A stretch of DNA of 64,000 nucleotides from Styela clava. Its lineage: Eukaryota; Chordata; Ascidiacea; Stolidobranchia; Styelidae. The position numbers were made by a program, and so were the translations under genes. The notes below the pieces were generated by a model. That model saw only the letters and a list, made by a program, of their open reading frames with translations. It did not search any database and was not told the DNA's origin. Positions 48,221 to 58,016 of this stretch are shown piece by piece. Each line of letters starts with the position of its first letter. Position 1 is the first letter of the stretch. Location: the NCBI RefSeq assembly GCF_964204865.1, contig NC_135259.1, forward strand, positions 10,488,974 to 10,552,973. The letters run 5' to 3'.

Positions 48221-49065
48221 GATTTACAGTTATCACTTAATGTAGGAGATCTGAAAATAAAAAAAAGTAAAATAAAATTTATTAGCATGAATATCCATAT
48301 AAATAATATTAAATACAATAACAAAGAAAAATGTGGCAAGGTCTAATATTTGTTGTTAAATAATAAGAGGCAAACTAGCAACGTAAACATGATTCCGATA
48401 TCAATTTTCATCGTGCAAAATCAATATACGATATGAAATAAATAGAAGGCATGTAACAAATTACAAAAACTGATATTGGCTTGTTGCAGTTATTATATGA
48501 TCATAGAGTTTGGTAACTACGGACACAGAGCTTCAGAGATCCTTCCGAGATGAAAAATATCATATCGAGCAACTTATATGATTTTGACGTATGCGCATTT
48601 CAGCAAATAATACGATATGGTTTGTGAAATTAGCTATTTTTAACACCAAATCATCTAATGAATCCAGAATCAGGAATAAAATTGTTATGGACTCGATTGC
48701 CTCTGCAGAAATGTGTATGTTGAATCCTTAATATAATGTGGAATAACAACCCACATTGCTAATTTCGCCATTAAACTACCGGTAATACCCAGGAGTTAGG
48801 GGCATGACTATGAGATCCAAATCATTGTGTGCAAATCTTGGCAATGATTTCTGAAAATATTACAATTGAAACTGAAATGTTGACTAAAGTAGCAACAAAA
48901 TAGAAAAAATATTTGAAGTTGTGATTGCTACACAAAAAAGTAAAGCAACTTTTTTCAACGTAAAATGACATTTGAGCAACAAAATCAGGTGAAAATTGAG
49001 TATTTAAACATGGAAAATCTAGCAACTACCCTGAACGGGTTGGTCATTTGGCTGAAATTGGGAAT
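48221..49065. other. Spacer between BTB-ZF 1 and 2
   Basis: Includes the probable 5' UTR intron end of BTB-ZF 1 (acceptor at 48251-48252), a TACCGGTA palindrome at 48777-48784 and the 3' flank of BTB-ZF 2. No other gene. Confidence 0.45.
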
Positions 49066-50553
49066 CTAATCTTTCCCAATTATTTCTGTCTCATTTGAAT
49101 CAACACACACTTGCACTGAAGCAGCTGAAACATAGTCTGTCTCGGTTTTATATTTTGGTGTTGAATGAAAGGAAAATATGTGATTTGAAAGATGTCTTTT
49201 ATTTTTGAATACTCCATCACAAAGATGGCACTTATGCTTTAAAAACACTGAGCAATTTTCAATATGGAGCTCATAGGCTTCTTTTTTGCGATATCTTCTG
49301 CCACATTCTGCACAATGGAAGTTGCTAGAAATACATTCAGTTTTCATGTGTGCAATATAAGCATTACGGTTTTCATAAGATTTATTACAATCATGACAAA
49401 TGTGTAAAGGTTTTATGTCTGTATGTTTCTCCCTGATATGAAGACTCAAACTGCGAGAAGATGTATAAGTTTTATCACATGAATCGCAAGCAAATTTTGG
49501 TGCATGAGTCATGTGTGTTGGTAAATGACTTTTCAAAGTGCCTATTTGAGTAAATGTTGCACCACATTCGGAACACACATATGGCTTTTCCCCAGTATGG
49601 ATTCTGCAGTGAACAATAAGGTCTTTCTTATATAAAAATTTTCTTCCACATACATCGCAGGCATGCTTTTTCTCTCCATGAATAAAATAGTGTTTTTTCA
49701 TCTTAATTCTGGTTTCAAAAACTTTCTCACAACCCTTAAATGGACAAGCAAAAGGTGGTTCAACCGGCAATATTAGGTCATGTTTAACCTCTGGTTCTTC
49801 ATAATTTTGCATCTTAGGATATTTTGAAAGTAATGAGGTAGAATCAGATGTAATACCAGCATTCCCACTCCTTCGCTTTACAGAAAAGAGGGAAGGCAAA
49901 TTGGCGACTTTTTTTGTTGGTTTTTTCTGTTTACGTTTAACTTCTGTTTTGTCCTTCACAGGTGTTGAAATTTTATTATGCAAATCTCTGTCATAATCAC
50001 CAGCGGAGCTTAAGTCAGCTACTACATGAGTGATAATCTCATCAAGTGAGCTTACATCTTGGTCATTGTCAACATTTTCCAATTTTACAGACACCTGAAA
50101 TTCATTGTGTTTATCGTGTGAAACATTTGTGTCTTCCAAAGTTATTTCTGCATCTTTCTGTAATTTATCCGAATTCTCTAGATAATCTTTATTTTTTTGC
50201 TTTGATGAAAGAGATACACCGAGTGCTCTGCAACATTTTACAAAACCCTCCACAATAGATTCATCATTTACATCAGGGGGTTGACCAGTATAAACATACA
50301 ATAGCAATGCATTGAATCCAGAAGCTGGAAGACCTTGTAGTGTTAACTGAACAATCTTTTTCTGAGAGTTGCCCAACTCTTTAACAATTATGTTAAACAG
50401 AGTTGGACATGCAGTTATCAGAACACACCTATGAGCCCAAAATACTGTTTCTTCTACTGAAATGCTTATATCACAAAGACTGGGATCATTCAACATTCCA
50501 AATATTTTTGAAAGAAGATCGAAACAATGATCCTTCTGAGATCGAAATATCAT
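49066..50553 (-). CDS. BTB-C2H2 zinc-finger protein, tandem paralogue 2
   Basis: Close paralogue of gene 1 (495 aa) with the same order: BTB domain at the N-terminus (MIFRSQKDHCFDLLSKIFG), acidic region, basic patch (KVKRKQKKPTKK-like), LPSLFSVKRR module and seven fingers of the same types. The TGEKPYVCSEC linker again lies between fingers 2 and 3. The AT-hook-like RGRP of gene 1 has decayed to EEPEV here. It ends shortly after EIIGKD, lacking the LLDLEEVIDES-type acidic tail of gene 1, so the C-terminus is truncated by about 15 residues. A splice acceptor-like tttattttcag ends exactly 30 bases before the ATG, as in gene 1. Confidence 0.92.
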   Translation of the reverse strand: MIFRSQKDHCFDLLSKIFGMLNDPSLCDISISVEETVFWAHRCVLITACPTLFNIIVKELGNSQKKIVQLTLQGLPASGFNALLLYVYTGQPPDVNDESIVEGFVKCCRALGVSLSSKQKNKDYLENSDKLQKDAEITLEDTNVSHDKHNEFQVSVKLENVDNDQDVSSLDEIITHVVADLSSAGDYDRDLHNKISTPVKDKTEVKRKQKKPTKKVANLPSLFSVKRRSGNAGITSDSTSLLSKYPKMQNYEEPEVKHDLILPVEPPFACPFKGCEKVFETRIKMKKHYFIHGEKKHACDVCGRKFLYKKDLIVHCRIHTGEKPYVCSECGATFTQIGTLKSHLPTHMTHAPKFACDSCDKTYTSSRSLSLHIREKHTDIKPLHICHDCNKSYENRNAYIAHMKTECISSNFHCAECGRRYRKKEAYELHIENCSVFLKHKCHLCDGVFKNKRHLSNHIFSFHSTPKYKTETDYVSAASVQVCVDSNETEIIGKD

Positions 50554-51406
50554 GATTTACAGTCATTACTTGATATCAGAGATCTGAAAATAAAATATCA
50601 ATTTACTAATTAACATGATATCAATTAAATAAGAGTAATAATATGTATCATAATAAATGAAACATGGAGAATATTTCAGGTACAAGCTTGACTGGGGATC
50701 TCTTGTAAGCTCTAACTTCTTTAAAGAAAATATAAAATCAATATATTTTTCCTAGAATAGAATATATTGTAAACGGTTCCATTACATTTGAACCCACGTA
50801 CATTTGAACCCATGACAATTGCACCTGTATGCTATTGCACCTATGGAATTTTTTTTGTTTCACGGATAGTTAAACCCATGCTAACCCTAACCCATGGGTT
50901 TTAGCACCCGCATATAGATTGAACCCGTGGATATATGCATGGGTTCAAATGTACGGTCACCATTGTAAACATGTCCAATAAACTTATACTGATCATTTTG
51001 GGCAACTATTAACTTATTCATTAAACATAGGCATCTTATCATTTCAAATGATTTTAAATGTGTTTATCAAACTTCACAATTCCACCATCATTTTTAAAAG
51101 ATTTTTATTATGGTTTACACAAAAAGATAAACATCAAGATCATGAACGATGGCAGTAAAGCAGCTTTCTTCAATGCATAGTGTGTTATGTTCAGGGTGAC
51201 CCCAAAAAAGAAACCCATACAATAAGTTCCAAATGGCCTGGGTTCCGTTTTATGGTCATGCTGTATATCCACAATATGATTTTGGCGTCAAAATCAAGTA
51301 CAGCCTATAAATCTTAAAGCGAAAAAGATCTAGTCCCAGCAACTACTTATTCAAACTCTAAAAATGTCACATTGTTAAAATCAAAATCCATTTCTTTCCT
51401 GTGTAT
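50554..51406. other. Spacer between BTB-ZF 2 and 3, with a MITE
   Basis: Holds the MITE at 50775-50961. The rest is AT-rich 5' flank of gene 2 and 3' flank of gene 3. No gene. Confidence 0.5.
50775..50961 (-). mobile_element. MITE with 9-bp target duplication (copy 2)
   Basis: It starts GGTTCCATTACATTTGAACC and ends, on the other strand, GGTGACCGTACATTTGAACC. It is flanked by a perfect 9-bp duplication, attgtaaac, at 50766-50774 and 50962-50970. It is the inverted-orientation relative of 20668-20837, sharing among others the words ggcgggtgctaaaaccca-like and ttccataggtgcaat. Inside it has several further TGAACCCA and GCACCTAT words in tandem. 187 bp, non-coding. Confidence 0.92.
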
Positions 51407-53011
51407 TTATGCCTCATTTGAATCAATACACACTTGAATTAAAGGAGCTGGAATATTTCCTGTCTCAGTTCTATATTTTGGTGTTGAATGGAGAGTAAAT
51501 ATGTGATTTGTTAGAAGTCTTTTATGTTTGAATACTGCATCACAAAGATGACAATGATGATTCTTCAATGAAACTGAACAATTTTCAATGTGCAACTCAT
51601 ATGGTTCTTTTCTGCGATATTTTTTGCCACATTTTTCACAGCAGAAGTAACATTTATTTTCCGTTCGACTTTCGTTAGGTTTCTTGCGATCGCGACGAAT
51701 ATGTAAAGGTTTTTTGCCGTCATGTTCTTTTTTCATATGGACACTTAAATTGCGAAATAATTTATACGCTTTATCACATAAATTACAAGCAAATTTTGGC
51801 GCATCATTTATGTGTGTTTCTAAATGACTTTTCAAAGTGCCTTTGTTGGTAAATTTCATACCACATTCAGCACATTCATATGGTTTTTCTCCTGTATGAA
51901 TTCTGTGGTGGTTAATAAGATCTTTCTTGTTCAAGAATTTTTTTTCACATACAGTGCAGATATGTTTTTTCTTTCCATGAATATATCGATGTTTTTTCAT
52001 TTTGGTTATGGTTTCAAACATTTTTCCACAGCCTGCAAATGGACAACGACAATGGACAACGGGTTCACTTGGAGATAATGAATCATTTTCGACTACAGAT
52101 CTCTTACGATTATGTATCCTAGTATATTTTGAAAGCAATGGTGAGGATTCAGACGTAACACCAGTTTTTCCAATCCTTCGCTTCACAGAAAAAAGTGCTG
52201 GCCCAACTGGAGATATTGAATCATTTTTGACTAAAGATCTTCCATGATTCTGTGTCCTCGGATATTTTGATATCAATGTTGAGGCTTCAGATGTAACATC
52301 AGTTTTTCCAATTCTACGATTCACAGAATATAGTGACTGCAAATTGAAATCTTCTCTCCCTGGTTCTTTTTGATGCATCACATTTTGTTGAGGTTGGACT
52401 TCAGTCTTTTCCTTTTCAGGCATCGCTATTTCATCATGTAAATCTTTGTCAAACTCATCAGCTGTGTTTAAATCATCCACTATACCATCAACAATGATGT
52501 CATGTGGGCTTACATCATGGTCATTGTCAATACCTTCTGATTCTGCTGTGATGTCAGATTCATTGTGTTTGCTATATGAAACATCTGTAACTTCCACAAC
52601 TATTTCAGTGTCTTTCTGTATTTGCTTCAATTTATCATGAAAGTCCTTATTTTTCTTTGTTACAGGAAGAGATACGCCAAGTGCACAGCAAGATTTAACA
52701 AAATCAGTCATTAAAGATTCATCATTTACATCAGGTGGTTGACCAGTATAAACATATAATAGCAAAGCATTAAATCCAGACACTGAAAGGCCTTGTAGAG
52801 TTAACTGAACAGTCTTTTTCTGAGAGTTTTCAGATTCTTTAACAATTATATCAAATAAAGTTGGACATGCAGCTATCAGAATACATCTATGAGCCCAAAA
52901 AACCGTTCCTTCTATTGAGATGCTTACATCACAAAGACTGGAATCGTTCAACATTTTGTAAATTTTTGAAAGAAGATCAAAACAATGATTTTTCTGAGAT
53001 CGAAATATCAT
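51407..53011 (-). CDS. BTB-C2H2 zinc-finger protein, tandem paralogue 3 (diverged)
   Basis: 534 aa, same family: BTB domain (about 14-116), acidic region, fingers at about 323-345, 352-372, 380-400, 409-430, 458-478 and 487-508. Two peculiarities. First, the SVKRR linker module is present twice (about 224-270 and 272-317), each ending in a ND-S-SP-P segment, so the region before the fingers is about 46 residues longer. Second, the fifth finger seen in the other three paralogues is destroyed: both its zinc cysteines are Arg (HIRRDRKK, about 437-444) and about ten residues are missing before the last Cys. Six fingers therefore remain. The open frame is otherwise intact. A splice acceptor-like tttattttcag lies 30 bases before the ATG. 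Confidence 0.9.
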   Translation of the reverse strand: MIFRSQKNHCFDLLSKIYKMLNDSSLCDVSISIEGTVFWAHRCILIAACPTLFDIIVKESENSQKKTVQLTLQGLSVSGFNALLLYVYTGQPPDVNDESLMTDFVKSCCALGVSLPVTKKNKDFHDKLKQIQKDTEIVVEVTDVSYSKHNESDITAESEGIDNDHDVSPHDIIVDGIVDDLNTADEFDKDLHDEIAMPEKEKTEVQPQQNVMHQKEPGREDFNLQSLYSVNRRIGKTDVTSEASTLISKYPRTQNHGRSLVKNDSISPVGPALFSVKRRIGKTGVTSESSPLLSKYTRIHNRKRSVVENDSLSPSEPVVHCRCPFAGCGKMFETITKMKKHRYIHGKKKHICTVCEKKFLNKKDLINHHRIHTGEKPYECAECGMKFTNKGTLKSHLETHINDAPKFACNLCDKAYKLFRNLSVHMKKEHDGKKPLHIRRDRKKPNESRTENKCYFCCEKCGKKYRRKEPYELHIENCSVSLKNHHCHLCDAVFKHKRLLTNHIFTLHSTPKYRTETGNIPAPLIQVCIDSNEA

Positions 53012-53793
53012 GATTTACAGATGACACTCTATATCAAAGATCTGAAAATAAAACACTAAACCATTATCATGAATATCCACGAAAGAATATTAACTACAGT
53101 AGATATGAAGTATATTTCTGAATGTGTGGTTTCTACACGATAAAATATTTCAAGAAATTTAGGTTTGGAATCATATATTTGAATATTGACAACCCCCAGT
53201 CAAGAGCCTTCTAGACAATCCCCTAGAGGCAGTGCTGCCATAATAATGTCCTTATTTCTAAGATTTGTCCTTATTTTGAAGGTCTTTGTCCTTTCTAGTG
53301 CAGAGTATGATTAGACACGGGTCTCACTGGCATGAATGCATTTTGTTTATTACATTTCGTTCCTTGTTATTCTATTATTATGTTTCCCTGATGTCCTTAG
53401 TTTTGGGTTCATATCGATGGCAGCCCTGCCTATAGGTAAATATTTTTAACCGCTTTCTGTGTATGATGAGGGGTTGGATACAGGGGTGCAGCCAGGGGGG
53501 GGGGGGTATAAGTATCTTTTCACACCCTTATGCATTTAATAATAGAAATTAATGAATTATATACACCTCATCATTTTTATTGATTAAAAGTGGTGGATAA
53601 ACCTCATAATTTCATGAAAAGTTCAATTCAACTTTAATTTGGTTTATTTTGGCAATATTGTTCACACCAAGAGAAAATAAATCTTTCACATTAAAATAAG
53701 ATACCTTTGTTAAATGTACAAATGGTTGTTCACAATGGTATAGGAAACTAAATACAAAAATAAGCATAAATGGAGTATATGTGGACAAAAAAA
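53012..53793. other. Spacer between BTB-ZF 3 and 4
   Basis: Contains CAGGGGTGCAGCCAGGGG at 53481-53498 running into a 12-base G run (53495-53506), probably the end of a DNA-transposon fragment, since it resembles part of the arm B insertion at 33194-33500. No gene. Confidence 0.45.
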
Positions 53794-55335
53794 TCATGTC
53801 TCATCAACTACTTCTTCAAGTATCACGCTGTCAAAATCATACATTTCATTTTTCCCATTAGTTTCCACCTCATTCGAATCAATCAACACTTCAATTGAAG
53901 CAGTTGAAACATTGTCTGTCCTAGTATTATATTTTGGTGTTGTATGGAAGTTAAATTTGTGAGTTGAAAGTTGTTTTTTATTTTTGAATGCCCTGTCACA
54001 AAGATGGCACTGATGATCAAATGAAACTGAACATTTTTTTACGTGGAGCTCATAGGATTTTTTCATGTGATATCTTTTGTCGCACTTTGTACAACGAAAG
54101 TTGCAAGAATCACACTCCTTTTTCATATGTGAAATATAAGCAGCACGGCTCTCAAATGATTTATTGCAATTATGACAAATGTGTGAACATTTTTTGTCCG
54201 TATGTTTTTCTTTCTTATGAAGACTTAAACTGCGAGCAGATGTATAAGTTTTATCACATAAGTTGCATGGAAACTTGGGCGCATCATTCATGTGTGTTGG
54301 CAGATGATTTTTCCAAGTGCTTTTTTGGGTAAATTTAGCACCGCATTCAGTACATGCGTATGGTTTTTCTCCTGTATGAATTCTGCAATGAATGGTTAGA
54401 TCGATCTTTAATAAAAACTTTCTTCCACATACATTGCAAATGTGTTTTTTTTCTCTGTGAATATAGTAATGTCTTTTCAACTTATCAAAAGTTTCAAAAA
54501 TTTTTCCACAGCTATTAAATGGACAAGCAAAAGGTGGTTCAGCTGGAAGTATTGGGTTATGTTTTACTACAGGTCTTTTACGTTTCTGCTTTATAGGATA
54601 TTTTGATATCAATAGAGTATACTCAGATGCAACATCATCCTCCCCATCCCTTCGCTTTACTGAAAAAAGTGACTGCAACTTGACATCTTTTTTGGCTGGT
54701 TCCTCTTGATGTTTTGCCTTATCTTCACCTCCTATGTTGTCATTTTCAGGCAAGACATTTTCATCATGCAAATCTTTATCAACCTCATCAGCTGTGTTTA
54801 AATTCTCAAATATATCATTAACACTCAGATCAACCGGGCTTTCAGCATGGTCATCGTCATCCGATTCTGCTGCAACTTCAGATTCGTTGTTTTTGTCATA
54901 TGAAACATCTGTAACTTCCATAACTATTTCTGTATCTTTATGCAATTGCTCCATTTTATCATAATAATCTTTGTTTTCCTTATTTGGAGGGATAGATACA
55001 CCAAGTGCACAGCAAGATTTTACAAAATCATGCATCAAAGATTCATCATTTACATCAGGAGGTTGGCCAGTATAAACATACAATAACAATGCATTGAATC
55101 CAGAAACCGAAAAGCCTTGAAGACTCAACTGAACAATCTTTTTCTTAGAGTTTTCAGATTCTTTAACAATTATGTCAAATAGAGTTGGACATGCAGCTAT
55201 CAAAACACATCTATGAGCCCAAAAAACTGTTCCTTCTATTGAGATGCTTACATCACAAAGACTGGGATCATTCAACATTCCAAAAATTTTTGAAAGAAGA
55301 TCAAAACAATGATCTTTTTGAGATGGAAATATCAT
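53794..55335 (-). CDS. BTB-C2H2 zinc-finger protein, tandem paralogue 4
   Basis: 513 aa from the ATG matching the other paralogues (MIFPSQKDHCFDLLSKIFG). A three-codon extension upstream would need a TTG start and is not used. BTB domain, acidic region (with an SDDDDHAE run), LQSLFSVKRR module, KRKRPVV in the AT-hook position, then seven fingers with the same spacing as gene 1, including C2HC fingers 5 and 6. The first finger is preceded by AEPPFACP, as in genes 1 and 2. The acidic tail (VILEEVVDET) is kept. The acceptor-like ttgattccag ends 30 bases before the ATG. Likely a DNA-binding regulator; targets unknown. Confidence 0.92.
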   Translation of the reverse strand: MIFPSQKDHCFDLLSKIFGMLNDPSLCDVSISIEGTVFWAHRCVLIAACPTLFDIIVKESENSKKKIVQLSLQGFSVSGFNALLLYVYTGQPPDVNDESLMHDFVKSCCALGVSIPPNKENKDYYDKMEQLHKDTEIVMEVTDVSYDKNNESEVAAESDDDDHAESPVDLSVNDIFENLNTADEVDKDLHDENVLPENDNIGGEDKAKHQEEPAKKDVKLQSLFSVKRRDGEDDVASEYTLLISKYPIKQKRKRPVVKHNPILPAEPPFACPFNSCGKIFETFDKLKRHYYIHREKKHICNVCGRKFLLKIDLTIHCRIHTGEKPYACTECGAKFTQKSTWKNHLPTHMNDAPKFPCNLCDKTYTSARSLSLHKKEKHTDKKCSHICHNCNKSFESRAAYISHMKKECDSCNFRCTKCDKRYHMKKSYELHVKKCSVSFDHQCHLCDRAFKNKKQLSTHKFNFHTTPKYNTRTDNVSTASIEVLIDSNEVETNGKNEMYDFDSVILEEVVDET

Positions 55336-58016
55336 GATGTACAACTATTTTTTCATATCGATGATCTGGAATCAAAATGCAATAATTTAATTTATTAAAA
55401 TAAATATTCTTGAAGAATATAAATTAATTATGGAGTATGGAGTCAAAAAAAAAGTATACTGGCGAAAGAATGGCTTAAATCTTGTGTGAGGCAGGCAAAA
55501 ACTTGAATGCTTTGATGTATACATGGACATGAATATTAGGAATTAATGCTGAATAGTTTGTAGGGAGAATAGCAGAATAAGCAGCACAACATTGATTTTC
55601 TTACCGGCACGTTTGTAAAAAAAAGGCCACAGCAATTCTTCTTAATATTGAGTTCTTAAGTAAAAAGAATTGCTGAAGCCTGTATGTGATAACCAGCCAG
55701 TATCAGAATTAAGATCTCTTATTTTTAAAGTTCAAGTGACATTTTGATGAGATGTGTTTCACTCCTTTAAAGGCAACCACTTACCTATATGTTGCGAGCT
55801 ACATTTTAGTTACAAATAGCCTATTTATTAATTTCCCAAATCTTGCGTATGAGCACTTGGCACTAACCCTCAGAGGTCCCATAGTTGCATGTTAGCTCTC
55901 AGACCTTTCGCACATTCGCCAGGCTAATCAGTTAACATGTATAGATCATGTTTATGTGGTCTATAGAAATGTAAGCTTATTTCCTTTCACATGCAAAAGC
56001 TTGATCATATAATATATCGATTACATATTCAACATCATCAATAATTCTAATATGCCATTTGCTTTCCACATAATTCACATTTATACGGATTTACACTGCA
56101 ATGCATCCCGTAATTGCAACTACCGGTAATAATGCATTTACTGCATATATTGTAACTAAATTCCTTTGTGCAATATCACTTCATTAAATGTACAGGTATT
56201 GATTTAAGTCTGATATTTTCAACTCCAGTACAATATAGATGCAATATAGGTATGTATATTATGAAGCTTTATCGTTGTCTACTCCAAAAATTTAACAAAC
56301 CTTCCTTCTTTGTATTTAAATGGTACCAACAGCAGAGCATGCGCCTATAAAGTTGTCACTCACATTAGGTTCATTTGAACAAACTGGTAGTCCAGTATAA
56401 ATGTATACTGATGTTCAGAATACGATACTATTTCATCCACTTTTTGAGCAACGCAACATCACATAAAATGTCATCCTTCACCATAGCGTTGAAGATATTT
56501 TACAGGAGGATGAACAACATAAATCCAAAACTATTTAATTTGAATCAACAATGAACAATTTAATACTAAGTTACATATCTTAATAGGACATATAATTCTA
56601 AAAACAAAAAACAGTTAGTTAAAGGAGTCGATCAAAGCAATGTAATTTCTACAACGGATGTCAAAACAATTAAATGAAATATTGGTTGACTCAAAAATGA
56701 ATATTTCCAGCTAAAAATTCATAAGGATAGTGAACATTGAACTACCAATCTAAACTATTGTACATGAGTAGTGTGTTTCACATCAAATGTAGTAAAAGCT
56801 TCTGAATTGAAATGATTCAGAGTTCAAGAATGCTTCTGGGAATCGTAAAAGAGGATTACCAACAAAAATATATATTTCAACATTCCACACATAAACTTCA
56901 GATTCTACAAAATGTCTATACTGTGTACCATCACCTTCGTCTTGGTATATCCTATATAAATGCCTGTGCCACAATACTAATCTTAAACACGCTTTACCAA
57001 CAGAAATTTTGATAATATGAAGCAACATTATAAATTTAATGTCTATATTATGACCTCTACAAGACTAGTATTTAAAAAAATATAGATTCAATGGTCAGTT
57101 TTATACCAAGTTATGGAATACATGCATGACCAGGTTTGAAACAGAAAATTCAAGCATGTAGCATTAGGCTGGTAAATCGGAAACTAGTAAGAAATAAATT
57201 TGTCTCATTAATATGTATTACATGAACCATGTCCATGAATTCACAACTGTTTTATACAAATTTAATTCAAAAGCAACTATGTAATATGTAACATTCAAGT
57301 TATCCAAAATTTTGTTATTAGTGACAAAAATAGGTATGAATTTGTCTTAATAATCCAGTTGGTCAAGTAAAAACATTCTTATTAGAAACAGAATTGCTCC
57401 ACCAAGCAAATTTCACACCACGACCACAGTAATATTTCCTATTCCATTTTACATTTGAAACAGCTTAAACAGTGGCAGAAAATGATGAAAATGACCAGGG
57501 ATCTGGAGAATTGAGTAAAATCTTATTCAAAATGTGATTTCGTTATTCAGATAATTAATATTATCAATTATCATGAAAAAAATGCTGGAATAAATATACT
57601 GGCATTTTGAGATTATTAAGATCTTGGATTCAAGCTTTAGCACATCCAACTTATGTTCAACCTTTCAAGCAAGATGTAATAAAATGAATAGATGAAGGTG
57701 AGTAACACTGTATTACTTTCAAATTTGGGAGCCCCCTGTAAATTTGAATAATTACATTAATCCTCTCTACAACATTAAAGTATGATACGGAAGTAAATTT
57801 CGTCATGTCAAGGTGAAGAAATCACTGTTCAATTTAACAGTCTTATGGACCAAGTAAAAAACAAAATTATAAACAGCTTATTCAATCTAAGCTGAATAGA
57901 AAAGTTTCCAATAATTCCATCCCTGTTATAAGTATTGGCTTGAAAAAATATAAAAAAAAGAAGATTTATTTACAAAAAAAAAACATTTTTCTCTAAAAAT
58001 ATCATCAGTGTCTAAA
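55336..58016. other. 2.7-kb spacer between BTB-ZF 4 and 5
   Basis: No gene supported on either strand. It includes the 5' flank of gene 4, a TACCGGTA palindrome at 56121-56128 and the 3' flank of gene 5. The proximal part on the minus strand has an AATAAA (57965-57970) about 50 bases after gene 5's stop, a likely polyadenylation signal. Confidence 0.5.
57965..57970 (-). promoter_or_regulatory. Possible polyadenylation signal of BTB-ZF 5
   Basis: Minus-strand AATAAA about 47 bases after the stop codon, within an A/T-rich 3' end. Confidence 0.5.
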
